Below, one piece after another: positions 17,438 through 25,539 of a stretch of 43,147 nucleotides of DNA. Origin of the DNA: an uncultured bacterium. GTDB taxonomy: Bacteria > Cyanobacteriota > Vampirovibrionia > Gastranaerophilales > Gastranaerophilaceae. A program made the translations under genes and the position numbers. Location of the stretch: positions 1 to 43,147 of the forward strand of contig CANAIK010000008.1 in NCBI GenBank assembly GCA_947361225.1. The letters are read 5' to 3'. Below the pieces are notes generated by a model that did no database searches, had not been told where the DNA came from, and was given only the letters and a program-made list of their open reading frames with translations. Numbering within the stretch: the first letter of the stretch is position 1; each line of letters opens with the position of its first letter.

Positions 17438-18057
17438 AAAACTTCGTTTTTAATTAATTCATCTTTAATTTTATCTAATCCGGATTTTATAATTCGAGAA
17501 ATTCGACTTGGGGAAATATCGAATTCGTCCGATAATTCTTGAAGTTTTTTCTCTTTAAAAAACTTGGATTCGATTAATTCACGTTCTCTTTTGGGCAAAG
17601 TCATAACCGCAGTTCGAATATGACTGGATAACATTGAGAATTCACAGTTTTCTTCGGGATTTTTTCTTATATCTTTAATTTCGAAAGTTCTTTCAAAATC
17701 ACACATTTCATCTGTTGATAAAACTGCTTTATAAATTGCGTCTTGCAGTTCTTTTCTTTCGTCAGAAGACAAGTCAAGCTTGGATTGTCTTACGCCATAC
17801 CATTTGTATCTGTTTCGAAGTTCGTTTCGAATAGCCCATTTAATCGCAGTTGAAAGATAAGATTCGTTAAACAATTCGTCGTTTCCTTGAGAACATAGAA
17901 TATTAATTGTTTGAAAACCAATATTAACAAGTTCGTCAAATTCAATTAAATGCTTAGAGGCAATCGATCGGTACTCAACTTTGGCAATTTTGTTAACTAA
18001 ATCCGAATACTGTTTTAAATAAATGTCTTTTTGAATTTTTTCTTTAATGTTTTGCAT
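17434..18057 (-). CDS. RNA polymerase sigma factor, sigma-70 family (divergent)
   Basis: About 207 residues. The C-terminal region 4 is clear: TLPKRERELIESKFFKEKKLQELSD, split by a helix-turn-helix reading FDISPSRISRIIKSGLDKIK, as in FliA/SigB-like group 3 factors. The N-terminal part holds a divergent region 2 (FDELVNIGFQTINILC, then STAIKWAIRNELRNRY in place of the usual YAxWWIRxAI). Region 1.1 is absent. The start is uncertain: ATG at 18057 gives the most sigma-like N-terminus, while ATG at 18090 and TTG at 18108 are in frame upstream. None has a good Shine-Dalgarno. A perfect palindrome sits just upstream. Its regulon is unknown. Confidence 0.8.
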   Translation of the reverse strand: MQNIKEKIQKDIYLKQYSDLVNKIAKVEYRSIASKHLIEFDELVNIGFQTINILCSQGNDELFNESYLSTAIKWAIRNELRNRYKWYGVRQSKLDLSSDERKELQDAIYKAVLSTDEMCDFERTFEIKDIRKNPEENCEFSMLSSHIRTAVMTLPKRERELIESKFFKEKKLQELSDEFDISPSRISRIIKSGLDKIKDELIKNEVF

Positions 18058-18093
18058 ACACTTAATACCAAGAGAAACAAATTGTAACATAGT

Positions 18094-18120
18094 TATAAAT
18101 AATATCAAATATTATTTATA
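18094..18120. repeat. perfect inverted repeat upstream of the sigma factor gene
   Basis: TATAAATAATAT, the trinucleotide CAA, then ATATTATTTATA: two perfect 12 bp arms. It covers a candidate -10 (TATTAT at 18099-18104 on the minus strand) 8 nt before the ATG at 18090. It could be an operator or simply an AT-rich chance palindrome. Confidence 0.5.
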
Positions 18121-18223
18121 GAATTATTAACATTTCTACAAATAATTTTATATGCCATTGAAAAGAACACTAAAAAATTAAATTGCTAAATTTCTTTTAA
18201 ATATTAAGTTTTATTAACATAAC

Positions 18224-18251
18224 TTGACACAAAATTTTTATAATATAAGAT
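18224..18251 (+). promoter_or_regulatory. promoter of rplJ-rplL
   Basis: A consensus -35 TTGACA (18224-18229) is followed after 16 bp by TAAGAT (18246-18251); the TATAAG overlapping it is at 14 bp. Transcription near 18258 would place the structured leader directly at the 5' end of the message, with about 160 nt before rplJ. The remaining part of this 360 bp gene-free stretch (18058-18223) shows only AT-rich sequence and the palindrome. Confidence 0.6.
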
Positions 18252-18260
18252 AAATACAGT

Positions 18261-18310
18261 ACCAAAGACGATTGGTGATAGTAATTATCTTAATTTCCAA
18301 TCCAGGTTCA
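18261..18310 (+). ncRNA. ribosomal protein L10 leader element
   Basis: GATTGG (18270-18275) pairs with CCAATC (18297-18302), enclosing a small hairpin GATA/TATC (18277-18280 with 18286-18289) and a UUAAUUU side. Flanking AAAGAC before and CAGGTTC after the stem resemble the conserved kink-turn bases of the L10 leader, to which L10(L12) binds to regulate its own operon. Position just before rplJ fits. The assignment is by eye from this motif layout. Confidence 0.6.
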
Positions 18311-18345
18311 AAAGTTAAATATCCTTTATTTATTCTTATTGAGCT

Positions 18346-18377
18346 GTTTTGCGTACTTGTACTCGCAAAACTTTTTT
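18346..18377 (+). terminator. intrinsic terminator in the rplJ leader (attenuator)
   Basis: GTTTTGCG and CGCAAAAC form a strong stem followed at once by six T. It stands 39 nt before rplJ and after the promoter, so it must be read through for expression. With the upstream L10-binding element this suggests attenuation, L10 binding favouring termination. Confidence 0.7.
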
Positions 18378-18416
18378 AGTTTTAGCGTAGTTTAAAGAAA
18401 GGAGAAAACTTTTATA

Positions 18417-18938
18417 ATGGCAACAAAAGAATTTAAAAACCAGAAAATTGAACATTACAAAAAACAATTCGAAAATGCTAAAGTTGCTGTTGTAGCTGAT
18501 TATCGAGGATTGTCAGTTGAAGAAATTACAGAATTAAGAAGATCCTTGCAAGCTCAACAATCAGATTTAACAGTAACCAAAAACACCTTATGCAAAGTTG
18601 CATCTAAAGGCACAAACTTTGAAGCAATCGAAGAATTAATGCAAGGACCAACCGCTATTGCTTTTGGGTTTGGCGATGAAGTTGCATCCGCTAAGGTTTT
18701 AGCAAAATTCATTAAAGAAAATAAAAAAGGTGAAATTCTAGGGGCAGTTCTTGAAGGAAAAGTCCTAAGCGCTGCTGAGGCTCAAAAATTGGCTTCAATG
18801 CCCTCAAAAGAAGAACTTTTGGCAAAAATGCTTGGTTCAATCAACTCACCTGCAAGCGGCATAGTATATTCACTAAACGGCGTTATGTCTGCTTTAGTTA
18901 GAGCAATCAATGCTGTTAAAGATCAAAAAAGTGCATAA
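18417..18938 (+). CDS. rplJ: 50S ribosomal protein L10
   Basis: A 173-residue protein with VAVVADYRGLSVEEITELRRSL, the conserved L10 opening, then TVTKNTLCKVA and GPTAIAFG. The C-terminal helix (from about residue 140) provides the platform for L12 dimers at the base of the ribosomal stalk. AAAGGAGA lies 9 nt upstream of the ATG. It is followed 30 nt later by rplL, the usual pair; rplK and rplA are not in front of it here. Confidence 0.95.
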   Translation: MATKEFKNQKIEHYKKQFENAKVAVVADYRGLSVEEITELRRSLQAQQSDLTVTKNTLCKVASKGTNFEAIEELMQGPTAIAFGFGDEVASAKVLAKFIKENKKGEILGAVLEGKVLSAAEAQKLASMPSKEELLAKMLGSINSPASGIVYSLNGVMSALVRAINAVKDQKSA

Positions 18939-18968
18939 AGACAATAATTAAGAAAGGTAATAATTAAA

Positions 18969-19346
18969 ATGAGTAACGTAGAAACAATCTTAGAATCAAT
19001 TGAAAAATTAACATTATTAGAGGCTGCTGAATTAGTTAAAGCAATGGAAGAAAAATTCGGCGTATCTGCTGCTGCTCCTGTAGCTGTTGCAGCTGCTGCT
19101 CCTGCGGCTGGTGGTGAAGCTGCTGCTGATGCTCCAAGTGAAGTTAATGTTATTTTAGCTTCAGCTGGCGCTAACAAAATTCCGGTTCTTAAACTAGTTC
19201 GTGAAATTACAGGCTTAGGCTTAAAAGAAGCTAAAGATTTAGTTGATGGTGCTCCTAAAGCTATTAAAGAAGGTGTAAAACCTGAAGAAGCAAAAGATAT
19301 CAAAGCTAAATTAGAAGAAGCCGGCGCAACTGTTGAAATTAAATAG
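18969..19346 (+). CDS. rplL: 50S ribosomal protein L7/L12
   Basis: A 125-residue stalk protein. The N-terminal dimerisation helix ([20 protein letters not shown]) leads into an Ala/Pro/Gly hinge at about residues 34-58, and the C-terminal domain carries the factor-binding [28 protein letters not shown] precedes the ATG. Codon choice and the terminator behind it fit a highly expressed gene. Confidence 0.96.
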   Translation: MSNVETILESIEKLTLLEAAELVKAMEEKFGVSAAAPVAVAAAAPAAGGEAAADAPSEVNVILASAGANKIPVLKLVREITGLGLKEAKDLVDGAPKAIKEGVKPEEAKDIKAKLEEAGATVEIK

Positions 19347-19364
19347 TTGATTACTATTATTTAT

Positions 19365-19396
19365 AAAAACCACCTTGGAAACAGGGTGGTTTTTGC
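19365..19396 (+). terminator. rho-independent terminator of rplJ-rplL
   Basis: AAAACCACC pairs with GGTGGTTTT around a loop of about 9 nt, followed by a T-rich tail. It begins 19 nt after the rplL stop. Confidence 0.85.
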
Positions 19397-19434
19397 TTTG
19401 TTTAACTAAAATTATTGCCTTTTGTAAATATTAA

Positions 19435-19462
19435 TTGGAACAGTTTTTGTTTGTTGTATAAT
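19435..19462 (+). promoter_or_regulatory. promoter of the gene at 19469, probably leaderless
   Basis: TTGGAA (19435-19440) and a perfect TATAAT (19457-19462) are 16 bp apart. The -10 ends only 6 nt before the ATG and there is no Shine-Dalgarno, so transcription probably begins at or next to the start codon. Confidence 0.55.
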
Positions 19463-19468
19463 TAAATT

Positions 19469-20617
19469 ATGGATAATGAAAAAGATAAAAAAATAAAAGT
19501 TGCATTCCCTCATATGGGAACGATTTACGTGGCTTGGGAAATGGCACTCAAAACCATTGGGGTTGAGGCTTTTATCCCTCCTTATACAAGCAAAAAAACT
19601 CTTTCAATCGGGACAAAAAACTCACCCGAGGCGATTTGTCTTCCTTATAAATTAATCTTAGGAAACTTTATCGAAGCGATTGAAGGCGGGGTTGATTATG
19701 TTTCTATGATTACATCCCCCGGGATTTGCAGATTGGGAGAATATGGAAGAAACATTGAACAAGTTCTTTTGGATTTGGGATACAAAACAAACTATATCGA
19801 ACTCAATCTTTATGACGGAATTAAAGGTTTAATTGACTATTTAAAAAGAATTGGCAACACAAAAAATTACTTTAAAATTTTTAACGCAATATATCTTGCA
19901 ATAAGAACCGTTTTTGCGGTCGATGAACTTGAAAGTTTTCTTTCCTATTACAGAGCAAGGGAAACAAAAAAAGGCGATAGTGAAAAAGCTTTTAATAAAG
20001 CAATAAAAAACATTCGAAAATCCACAAATATCTCCCAATTGAGACGTGCTCTAAAAGAGGGTTTAAAAGAAATTTCAAATGTTGAAATTGATAAGAACAA
20101 AGATATCCTGCACGTTGATTTAACAGGGGAAATTTATATTGTAAACGATGAATTCTCTAATCAAAACTTAGAACGAGAACTTGGGGCAATGGGTGTTCAA
20201 GTAAGACGATCCTTAACGGTTTCTTCGTTTTTAAAAGACGCTATTATTCCAAAAATTTTCAAAAAAGGCGAAACTCACTTAGAACGTGCTTACAGACTTG
20301 CAAAACCATACTTAATGAGAGATATTGGAGGAGATGCTCTTGAATGCGTTTCTGATGTTCTATATGCAAAAGAAAGAAATGTAGACGGATTAATCCACGT
20401 TTCACCTTTTACCTGCATGCCGGAAATTATGAGTCAGAATATCTTCCCTAAAATGAGAGAAGATACGTCCTTACCGATTTTATCTTTAATTATGGACGAA
20501 CAAACAGGCAGAGCCGGATACATTACCCGTCTTGAGGCTTTTGTTGATTTAATGAGAAGAAAAAAAATGAAAGTCAAAATCGAAGAGAATAAAAAACGCC
20601 AAGTTGTTGAATGTTAA
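19469..20617 (+). CDS. 2-hydroxyacyl-CoA dehydratase-like protein (DUF2229/HgdB type), stand-alone
   Basis: A 382-residue protein. Its N-terminal half holds VAFPHMGTIYVAWEMAL and NSPEAICLPYKLILGN with a conserved Cys, and the C-terminal half HVSPFTCMPEIMSQNIFPK and SLIMDEQTGRAGYITRLEAF. These match the dehydratase-like part of the large CoA-enzyme activase proteins (the DUF2229/HgdB family), where Cys residues hold an iron-sulfur cluster. In most relatives this part is fused to, or next to, an ATP-using activase of the BadF/HgdC type; no activase lies nearby. The physiological substrate of these stand-alone proteins is not established. An ABC ATPase gene follows 43 nt later with its own Shine-Dalgarno. 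Confidence 0.75.
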   Translation: MDNEKDKKIKVAFPHMGTIYVAWEMALKTIGVEAFIPPYTSKKTLSIGTKNSPEAICLPYKLILGNFIEAIEGGVDYVSMITSPGICRLGEYGRNIEQVLLDLGYKTNYIELNLYDGIKGLIDYLKRIGNTKNYFKIFNAIYLAIRTVFAVDELESFLSYYRARETKKGDSEKAFNKAIKNIRKSTNISQLRRALKEGLKEISNVEIDKNKDILHVDLTGEIYIVNDEFSNQNLERELGAMGVQVRRSLTVSSFLKDAIIPKIFKKGETHLERAYRLAKPYLMRDIGGDALECVSDVLYAKERNVDGLIHVSPFTCMPEIMSQNIFPKMREDTSLPILSLIMDEQTGRAGYITRLEAFVDLMRRKKMKVKIEENKKRQVVEC

Positions 20618-20660
20618 AGTATTTTTTTAATGTTAAAATTTCCTAAAAAAAGGAAGAATA

Positions 20661-21581
20661 ATGGACAACATTCTTGAAATTAAAAATTTAAATGTCGGAT
20701 TCAACATAGAAGACAATTTTTATTATGCTCTAAATAACATTAATCTTTCTTTTGAAAAAGGCAAAATTCACGCAATTGCAGGTGAATCCGGCTGTGGAAA
20801 ATCTGTTTTTATAAACACAATCCTAAAACTTCTTCCAAAAAACGGAGTTGTTAAATCCGGAGAAATAATTTTTAACAACAAAAATTTACTACAACTGCAA
20901 GATAAAGATTATAGAAAATATCGTGGGAAAAAGATTTCCCTAATCCCGCAAGACCCTTTTATGTCCCTAAATCCTTTATATACGATAGAAAATCAACTTT
21001 TAGAGGTTATAAATTCCAAAGAACAAATAATTTCAGCTCTTGAAGAGGTTAGAATTAAAAATATTGATACGGTTCTAAAATCCTACCCCCACGAACTTTC
21101 AGGAGGGATGAAACAAAGAGTTATTATTGCAATGAGTTTGTGTTCGAACTCGGAATTAATTTTAGCGGACGAACCCACAACCGCTCTCGATGTTAGCGTT
21201 TCCAATTCGATTCTTAATTTGCTTGTGGATTTAAAAAACAAAGGAAAGACCATAATCCTAATTACCCACGATCTTTCGATTGTTTCCAATTATTGTGATA
21301 CGACAACGATTATGTATTTAGGGGATATAATTGAAAAAGCAGACACAAAAACCGTTTTTCAAAAACCACTTCACCCTTATACAGTGGCGCTTTTAAAGGC
21401 ATTACCCACAAAAGAAAGAAAAAAACTCGAGAATATCAAAGGACAAATTTCTCCGATAACACAAATAATTAAAGGCTGCAAATTCCACCCGAGATGCAAT
21501 TGCGTTATGGATAAATGCAGAATTGAAAAACCCGAACTCAAAGATTGTTACAACGACTTTGTTTCTTGTTGGTTATATTAA
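20661..21581 (+). CDS. ABC transporter ATP-binding protein, oligo/dipeptide type (OppD/DppD-like)
   Basis: A 306-residue ATPase with Walker A AGESGCGKSVF, a Q-loop in LIPQDPFMSLNP, the signature LSGGMKQRVIIAMSL, Walker B LILADEPTTALDV and the switch His in LITHDLSI. The C-terminal extension has HPYTVALLKALP, typical of the peptide/nickel subfamily, and a Cys cluster (CKFHPRCNCVMDKC, then SCW) like the four-Cys site seen in some DppD proteins. It would power import of peptides or nickel, but no permease, substrate-binding protein or OppF partner is encoded nearby. AAGGAAG precedes the ATG. Confidence 0.88.
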   Translation: MDNILEIKNLNVGFNIEDNFYYALNNINLSFEKGKIHAIAGESGCGKSVFINTILKLLPKNGVVKSGEIIFNNKNLLQLQDKDYRKYRGKKISLIPQDPFMSLNPLYTIENQLLEVINSKEQIISALEEVRIKNIDTVLKSYPHELSGGMKQRVIIAMSLCSNSELILADEPTTALDVSVSNSILNLLVDLKNKGKTIILITHDLSIVSNYCDTTTIMYLGDIIEKADTKTVFQKPLHPYTVALLKALPTKERKKLENIKGQISPITQIIKGCKFHPRCNCVMDKCRIEKPELKDCYNDFVSCWLY

Positions 21582-21679
21582 TTTTTGTTACATTTTTTTA
21601 AAATTTCTAAAGTTTTTCTTAACAAATGTCGTTTTGTGTAAACAGAACACAAAAAAACACAAAATTAGGAAGGAAAACC

Positions 21680-23137
21680 ATGGAAAAAATTGCAACAAAT
21701 CTGGCGTTTGCGCTGCAAAATGCTGCCAGTGGCACAAATGCTGTTGTACAAAACAGCGAGGAACAAGTGAGTTTATTACAAAGCGAAAACTCAAAGCAAA
21801 TCCCTGAAATCAAATTAAGTTCACAAGACTTGCAAAACGCAATTCTTGAGGCAGAAAAAGAAACAGCTCAACCGGTTGAGAAAAAAAGTGGAAATCTTGA
21901 ATCTGTTGGTTTTTTTGACAGACAAGTCGGAAGATTTGTAGACTTGTTTGACAAAAACACCAAAGACGGAAAAATCGAAGACACAAAACAAGGACAAACC
22001 GGTGATTGCTATTTATTAAGTGCCATAAGCGCTCTTAGTTACAACGAAAAAGGCGCTCAAATGATTAAAGATTGTCTTGAATATGACGACAAAGGCACAA
22101 CAGTTCATTTAAAAGGTGTTGGTGATTATTATGTTTCTAATGATGAAGTAGCGCAGACAAAAGGGTCAGACCAATACAGCAATGGCGATGACGATATGAT
22201 TATTTTCGAACTTGCAGTTGAAAAAGTTAGAAATGATATGGCAAATGGCGATGCCTACTATTTAGATGACGATAAAAGCGAATCAATAGGAAATGGGTTT
22301 GTTGAAATGACTTCTTCAACAAAAGATGCTCCTTCAATAGCAAACGGAGGATTAGCCACCGAAGTATTGTATTATATTACAGGAAAAACTGCTGATTTAG
22401 TATATAATAAAGAAGACATCACCCAAGCCTTGGATAATTTTCAACAAAATAACGGAAAAGATTATTGCGCTAGTGTTGGATTATACAATGATACAATTGC
22501 AATATCTCCTCAAGGTGAAACTATAGAATTATACGGACCCCACGCTTATTCAATTAAGAATGTAAGTGATAACACCGTTACAATAACAAATCCTTGGGAT
22601 AGTTCGAAGGATTTAATTATACAGAAAGAAAATTTTATAGAAGTTATAGACGATATGGAAATATTAAATTTATCCGAAAGTCCTGAGGATAATTTAATTG
22701 AAAAAACAACAACAGAAATAACGCAAGACGAACACAATAAATATATAACAACAAAAGATAATAAAGGAAGAACATTAAAACAAGAACACTACGATCAAAC
22801 AGGAATAAAATATTCACAAGACGAATTCGAATACAAAGAAGACGGAACTTATGAACATATCCACATAAGTTATGAAATCGACGGTTCAATAAGAAAAACA
22901 GTCAAAAAAGAGTACGATTCCAACGGAAATGTCTCACAGAAAAGAATTGAAGAAAACAATAAAGCATACGCAGACTTATATTTCTACGACAAAGAAACCA
23001 ATGTAATGACAGGTGATGCACATTTTAAATATGACGAGAATGGAAATAATTATGAAACACAATTTTTTAATTATGACGAAAACGGAAAGCTAAAATTAAT
23101 GGAAGTTAAGTCTAATCCTGAGCAAACAAACTCTTAA
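21680..23137 (+). CDS. calpain-like (C2) cysteine protease with C-terminal YD-like repeats
   Basis: A 485-residue protein. The protease domain (about 100-340) has a full papain-fold triad in calpain order: Gln/Cys in KQGQTGDCYLLSAISAL (Cys110), His288 in GPHAYSIK and Asn304 in TITNPWD. The N-terminal 95 residues are polar, with no signal peptide. From about 370 to the end the chain carries tyrosine/glycine repeats such as YKEDGTYEHIHISYE, YDSNGN and YDENGKL, resembling YD (Rhs/WapA) or MORN-like repeats. AGGAAGG before the ATG at 21680 decides the start over an in-frame ATG at 21626. The 3' end overlaps maf by 26 bp. Substrate and location are unknown. Confidence 0.78.
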   Translation: MEKIATNLAFALQNAASGTNAVVQNSEEQVSLLQSENSKQIPEIKLSSQDLQNAILEAEKETAQPVEKKSGNLESVGFFDRQVGRFVDLFDKNTKDGKIEDTKQGQTGDCYLLSAISALSYNEKGAQMIKDCLEYDDKGTTVHLKGVGDYYVSNDEVAQTKGSDQYSNGDDDMIIFELAVEKVRNDMANGDAYYLDDDKSESIGNGFVEMTSSTKDAPSIANGGLATEVLYYITGKTADLVYNKEDITQALDNFQQNNGKDYCASVGLYNDTIAISPQGETIELYGPHAYSIKNVSDNTVTITNPWDSSKDLIIQKENFIEVIDDMEILNLSESPEDNLIEKTTTEITQDEHNKYITTKDNKGRTLKQEHYDQTGIKYSQDEFEYKEDGTYEHIHISYEIDGSIRKTVKKEYDSNGNVSQKRIEENNKAYADLYFYDKETNVMTGDAHFKYDENGNNYETQFFNYDENGKLKLMEVKSNPEQTNS

Positions 23138-23663
23138 AAAGCCTTAAGGGGAATCCGATAACATTATCGAGTTCCCCTTCGATTTTAATTGCAAAATCGA
23201 AGTTATCATCCTGAATTCCATAGCTACCGGCTTTGTCCAGGGGATTTTTTGTTTCAATATAGTTAGTAATTTCAAAATCCGACAATTCTCTAAAAGTTAC
23301 ATATGTAATTTCTGTGTCTTTTATAATTTTATCATTCTTTAGAATACAAATCGAAGTCGCAACAAAATGGGTCCTGTTGGATAAATTTTTAAGCATTAAA
23401 AACCCTTCTTTTTTGTCTTTTGGTTTCCCTAAGATTGTATTATCCAAAACCACAACAGTATCAGCCCCAATTATAGTTCCTTTGTATTTTTTTTGAACAT
23501 CCAAAGCTTTATTGTAAGCGCAATTCTCAACCAAACCCTTCGAGTAATTATAATTACAAATTTTTTCATTATAATTCGACGGAATTACAATAAAATTATA
23601 CCCTGCTTTTTGAAGAATCTCTTTTCTTCTTGGTGAAGTTGAAGCTAGAATTAATTTGTCCAT
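23112..23663 (-). CDS. maf: Maf family nucleoside triphosphate pyrophosphatase
   Basis: A 183-residue protein with LILASTSPRRKEIL at the N-terminus (substrate loop), GADTVVVLDNTILGKP carrying the catalytic Asp, and KAGSYGIQDD near the C-terminus. Maf proteins hydrolyse modified or canonical nucleoside triphosphates to monophosphates, clearing unwanted nucleotides. The gene runs against the two calpain-like genes and overlaps the first by 26 bp at its 3' end. The ATG lacks a Shine-Dalgarno, and a minus-strand TATAAT (23671-23676) ends 7 nt upstream, so it may be leaderless. Confidence 0.9.
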   Translation of the reverse strand: MDKLILASTSPRRKEILQKAGYNFIVIPSNYNEKICNYNYSKGLVENCAYNKALDVQKKYKGTIIGADTVVVLDNTILGKPKDKKEGFLMLKNLSNRTHFVATSICILKNDKIIKDTEITYVTFRELSDFEITNYIETKNPLDKAGSYGIQDDNFDFAIKIEGELDNVIGFPLRLFKSLFAQD

Positions 23664-23769
23664 AGTTTTTATTATATTACAAATTATTAATTTTTTCTCA
23701 ACAACCCTAAAGTTAGAATTAAAAAATTCCGATTAGATATAACAAAATACCAAAACAGGGAGAAAAGAT

Positions 23770-25467
23770 ATGGAAATTAACAACCAAAACACGAATAATT
23801 CAACAGGACAAACAAAAAACAAAATTCTCGATTTTATTTTTAACAAAAACAAAACAAATGAAATATCGGATAAAACAATAGAAAACACAGCTTTTTTAGC
23901 TTGTGGAATAACTGAGAATATTTTTGATATTACACAAATGGACGATAAAACCCTTATGTTAAAAAACGATTTTAACAATTGGGATAATACCGAGGATATT
24001 AACCTGTTAAACGAAGTTCTTATTAACAAAAACGACTATAAACCCTCCGACAGTGATACTCAAGAGAATATAGTTACTTATCAGGATAGTGGAAATATTG
24101 ATTATGAAAGAACATACACCTATGACCAATGGGGTAGATTAAAAGAAGAAACTTACACATCCTATAACGAAGATGGAACCAAAAAAACTACAAATCAAAA
24201 ACTTTACAACGATGATAAAGTTATTTTTAGCAGCGAATACAAATACAAAGAAAACAATCAAATAGAACACGCAACAAGATTTGAAGCCGATAAAAACGGA
24301 AATGCAATATACGAAGATTCAATCTATTTTGACGAAGAAGGTTCAATTCAATCTAAAGCAAGAACATATTACAACGACAACACTAAAACAGAAAAAGACA
24401 TTGTTCAATATGACTCCCAAGGTAACAAAATTGAATCAAACACTCAATATGATAAAAAAACAGGTAAAATAAAAACAGAATCAGAAACTATATATGATAA
24501 AGAAAACAAAATTACATCCAAAAAACAAGAAGATGTTTCTTTAAATAAAAATATAGAAGGAACAAAACAAGGACAAATCGGGGATTGCTGGTTATTATCA
24601 GGAGTCAATGCCCTAAGTTACACTGAAAAGGGTCGAGAAATTATTGATAACGCACTAACTTACACACCAAACGGCGTAATAGTTAGTTTGGCGGATTCAA
24701 CCGTAACTTATTCAATTACAAATGAAGAACTTTTAGAAAGAAAAGAAGGAAAAGTAAGATCCGAAGGCGACGACGATATGATTGTTCTTGAAATGGCGAT
24801 TGAACGCTTTAGAAAAGACATAGCCGAAGGCAATTTAGTTTATAGCGATAATTTTATAAAAAATGAATCCATAAGCCCTTGGATTGACGCACGAAATACC
24901 GGTAGTTTAAAAGGAGGCAGCTGTGCTGAAGCTTTATCAATTATAACCGGAAATTTTTCACAAGTTTGCGATACTTCAAAAATAGATGAATTGCTTGATA
25001 GTAAAGGAACGCTAAAAAATAAAAATGTTGCAATTACCATGGGCAAACACGGTGATTCAAGCACTGTTAAGGATGTTAACGGGGAAGAAGTTTATCTTCC
25101 TACAAACCACGCATATGCACTAAAATCGATTGAGAATAATGTTGTTACAATTACAAATCCTTGGAATTCCAACAAAGAAATTACGCTGGATAAAAAAACT
25201 TTTGTCCAAGAATTTGATTCTATTGGTGTATTGGATTTATCCCAAAAAAGCAACGAACCGCTGGTAATTGAAACTACAAGTCAAACAAAAATAGATCTTA
25301 ACGGAAATATCAAAAAAATTGTCAAAGACAAAGATGGAAACAAGTTAAAAGAGATTAAATACGACAAAAAAGGTGAAGTAAAAGAAAAAACAAGATATAC
25401 TCAAGATGGTGAAAAAAGTTACAAAAAATTCAAGTTTCTAGGAGAAGAAGGAATGAAAAAATATTAA
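23770..25467 (+). CDS. calpain-like (C2) cysteine protease with N-terminal YD-like repeats
   Basis: A 565-residue paralogue of the protein at 21680. Here the repeats come first: about residues 95-255 hold YDQWGRLKEETYTSYNEDG, YKENNQ, YDSQGNKIES and YDKKTGKI units. The protease domain follows with Cys273 in KQGQIGDCWLLSGVNAL, His447 in NHAYALK and Asn463 in TITNPWN, so the triad is complete. A short second set of repeats (DKDGNKLKEIKYDKKGE) closes the protein. No signal peptide or membrane segment is visible. GGGAG lies 8 nt before the ATG, and a strong bidirectional terminator follows. Proteolysis is expected from the triad; any Ca2+ dependence is not visible because calpain's EF-hand domain is absent. 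Confidence 0.8.
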   Translation: MEINNQNTNNSTGQTKNKILDFIFNKNKTNEISDKTIENTAFLACGITENIFDITQMDDKTLMLKNDFNNWDNTEDINLLNEVLINKNDYKPSDSDTQENIVTYQDSGNIDYERTYTYDQWGRLKEETYTSYNEDGTKKTTNQKLYNDDKVIFSSEYKYKENNQIEHATRFEADKNGNAIYEDSIYFDEEGSIQSKARTYYNDNTKTEKDIVQYDSQGNKIESNTQYDKKTGKIKTESETIYDKENKITSKKQEDVSLNKNIEGTKQGQIGDCWLLSGVNALSYTEKGREIIDNALTYTPNGVIVSLADSTVTYSITNEELLERKEGKVRSEGDDDMIVLEMAIERFRKDIAEGNLVYSDNFIKNESISPWIDARNTGSLKGGSCAEALSIITGNFSQVCDTSKIDELLDSKGTLKNKNVAITMGKHGDSSTVKDVNGEEVYLPTNHAYALKSIENNVVTITNPWNSNKEITLDKKTFVQEFDSIGVLDLSQKSNEPLVIETTSQTKIDLNGNIKKIVKDKDGNKLKEIKYDKKGEVKEKTRYTQDGEKSYKKFKFLGEEGMKKY

Positions 25468-25490
25468 AAACCCGATAATTAAACCGAACA

Positions 25491-25524
25491 AAAAATCCAA
25501 GGAATATTCCTTGGATTTTTTAAC
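25491..25524. terminator. bidirectional terminator between the calpain-like gene and tsf
   Basis: AAAAAATCCAAGGAATATTCCTTGGATTTTTT is a near-perfect palindrome with A-run on one side and T-run on the other. It serves the plus-strand gene ending at 25467 and the minus-strand rpsB-tsf operon ending at 25540. Confidence 0.88.
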
Positions 25525-25539
25525 TTGAATTTTATTTTA

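Noticed and set aside
21632-21654. Hairpin TTTTGTGT/ACACAAAA before the first calpain-like gene
   Set aside because: No T-run follows on either strand in the right place and the stem is AT-rich; it could be chance.
21626-21679. 18-codon N-terminal extension of the first calpain-like protein
   Set aside because: No Shine-Dalgarno precedes 21626, whereas AGGAAGG lies correctly before 21680.
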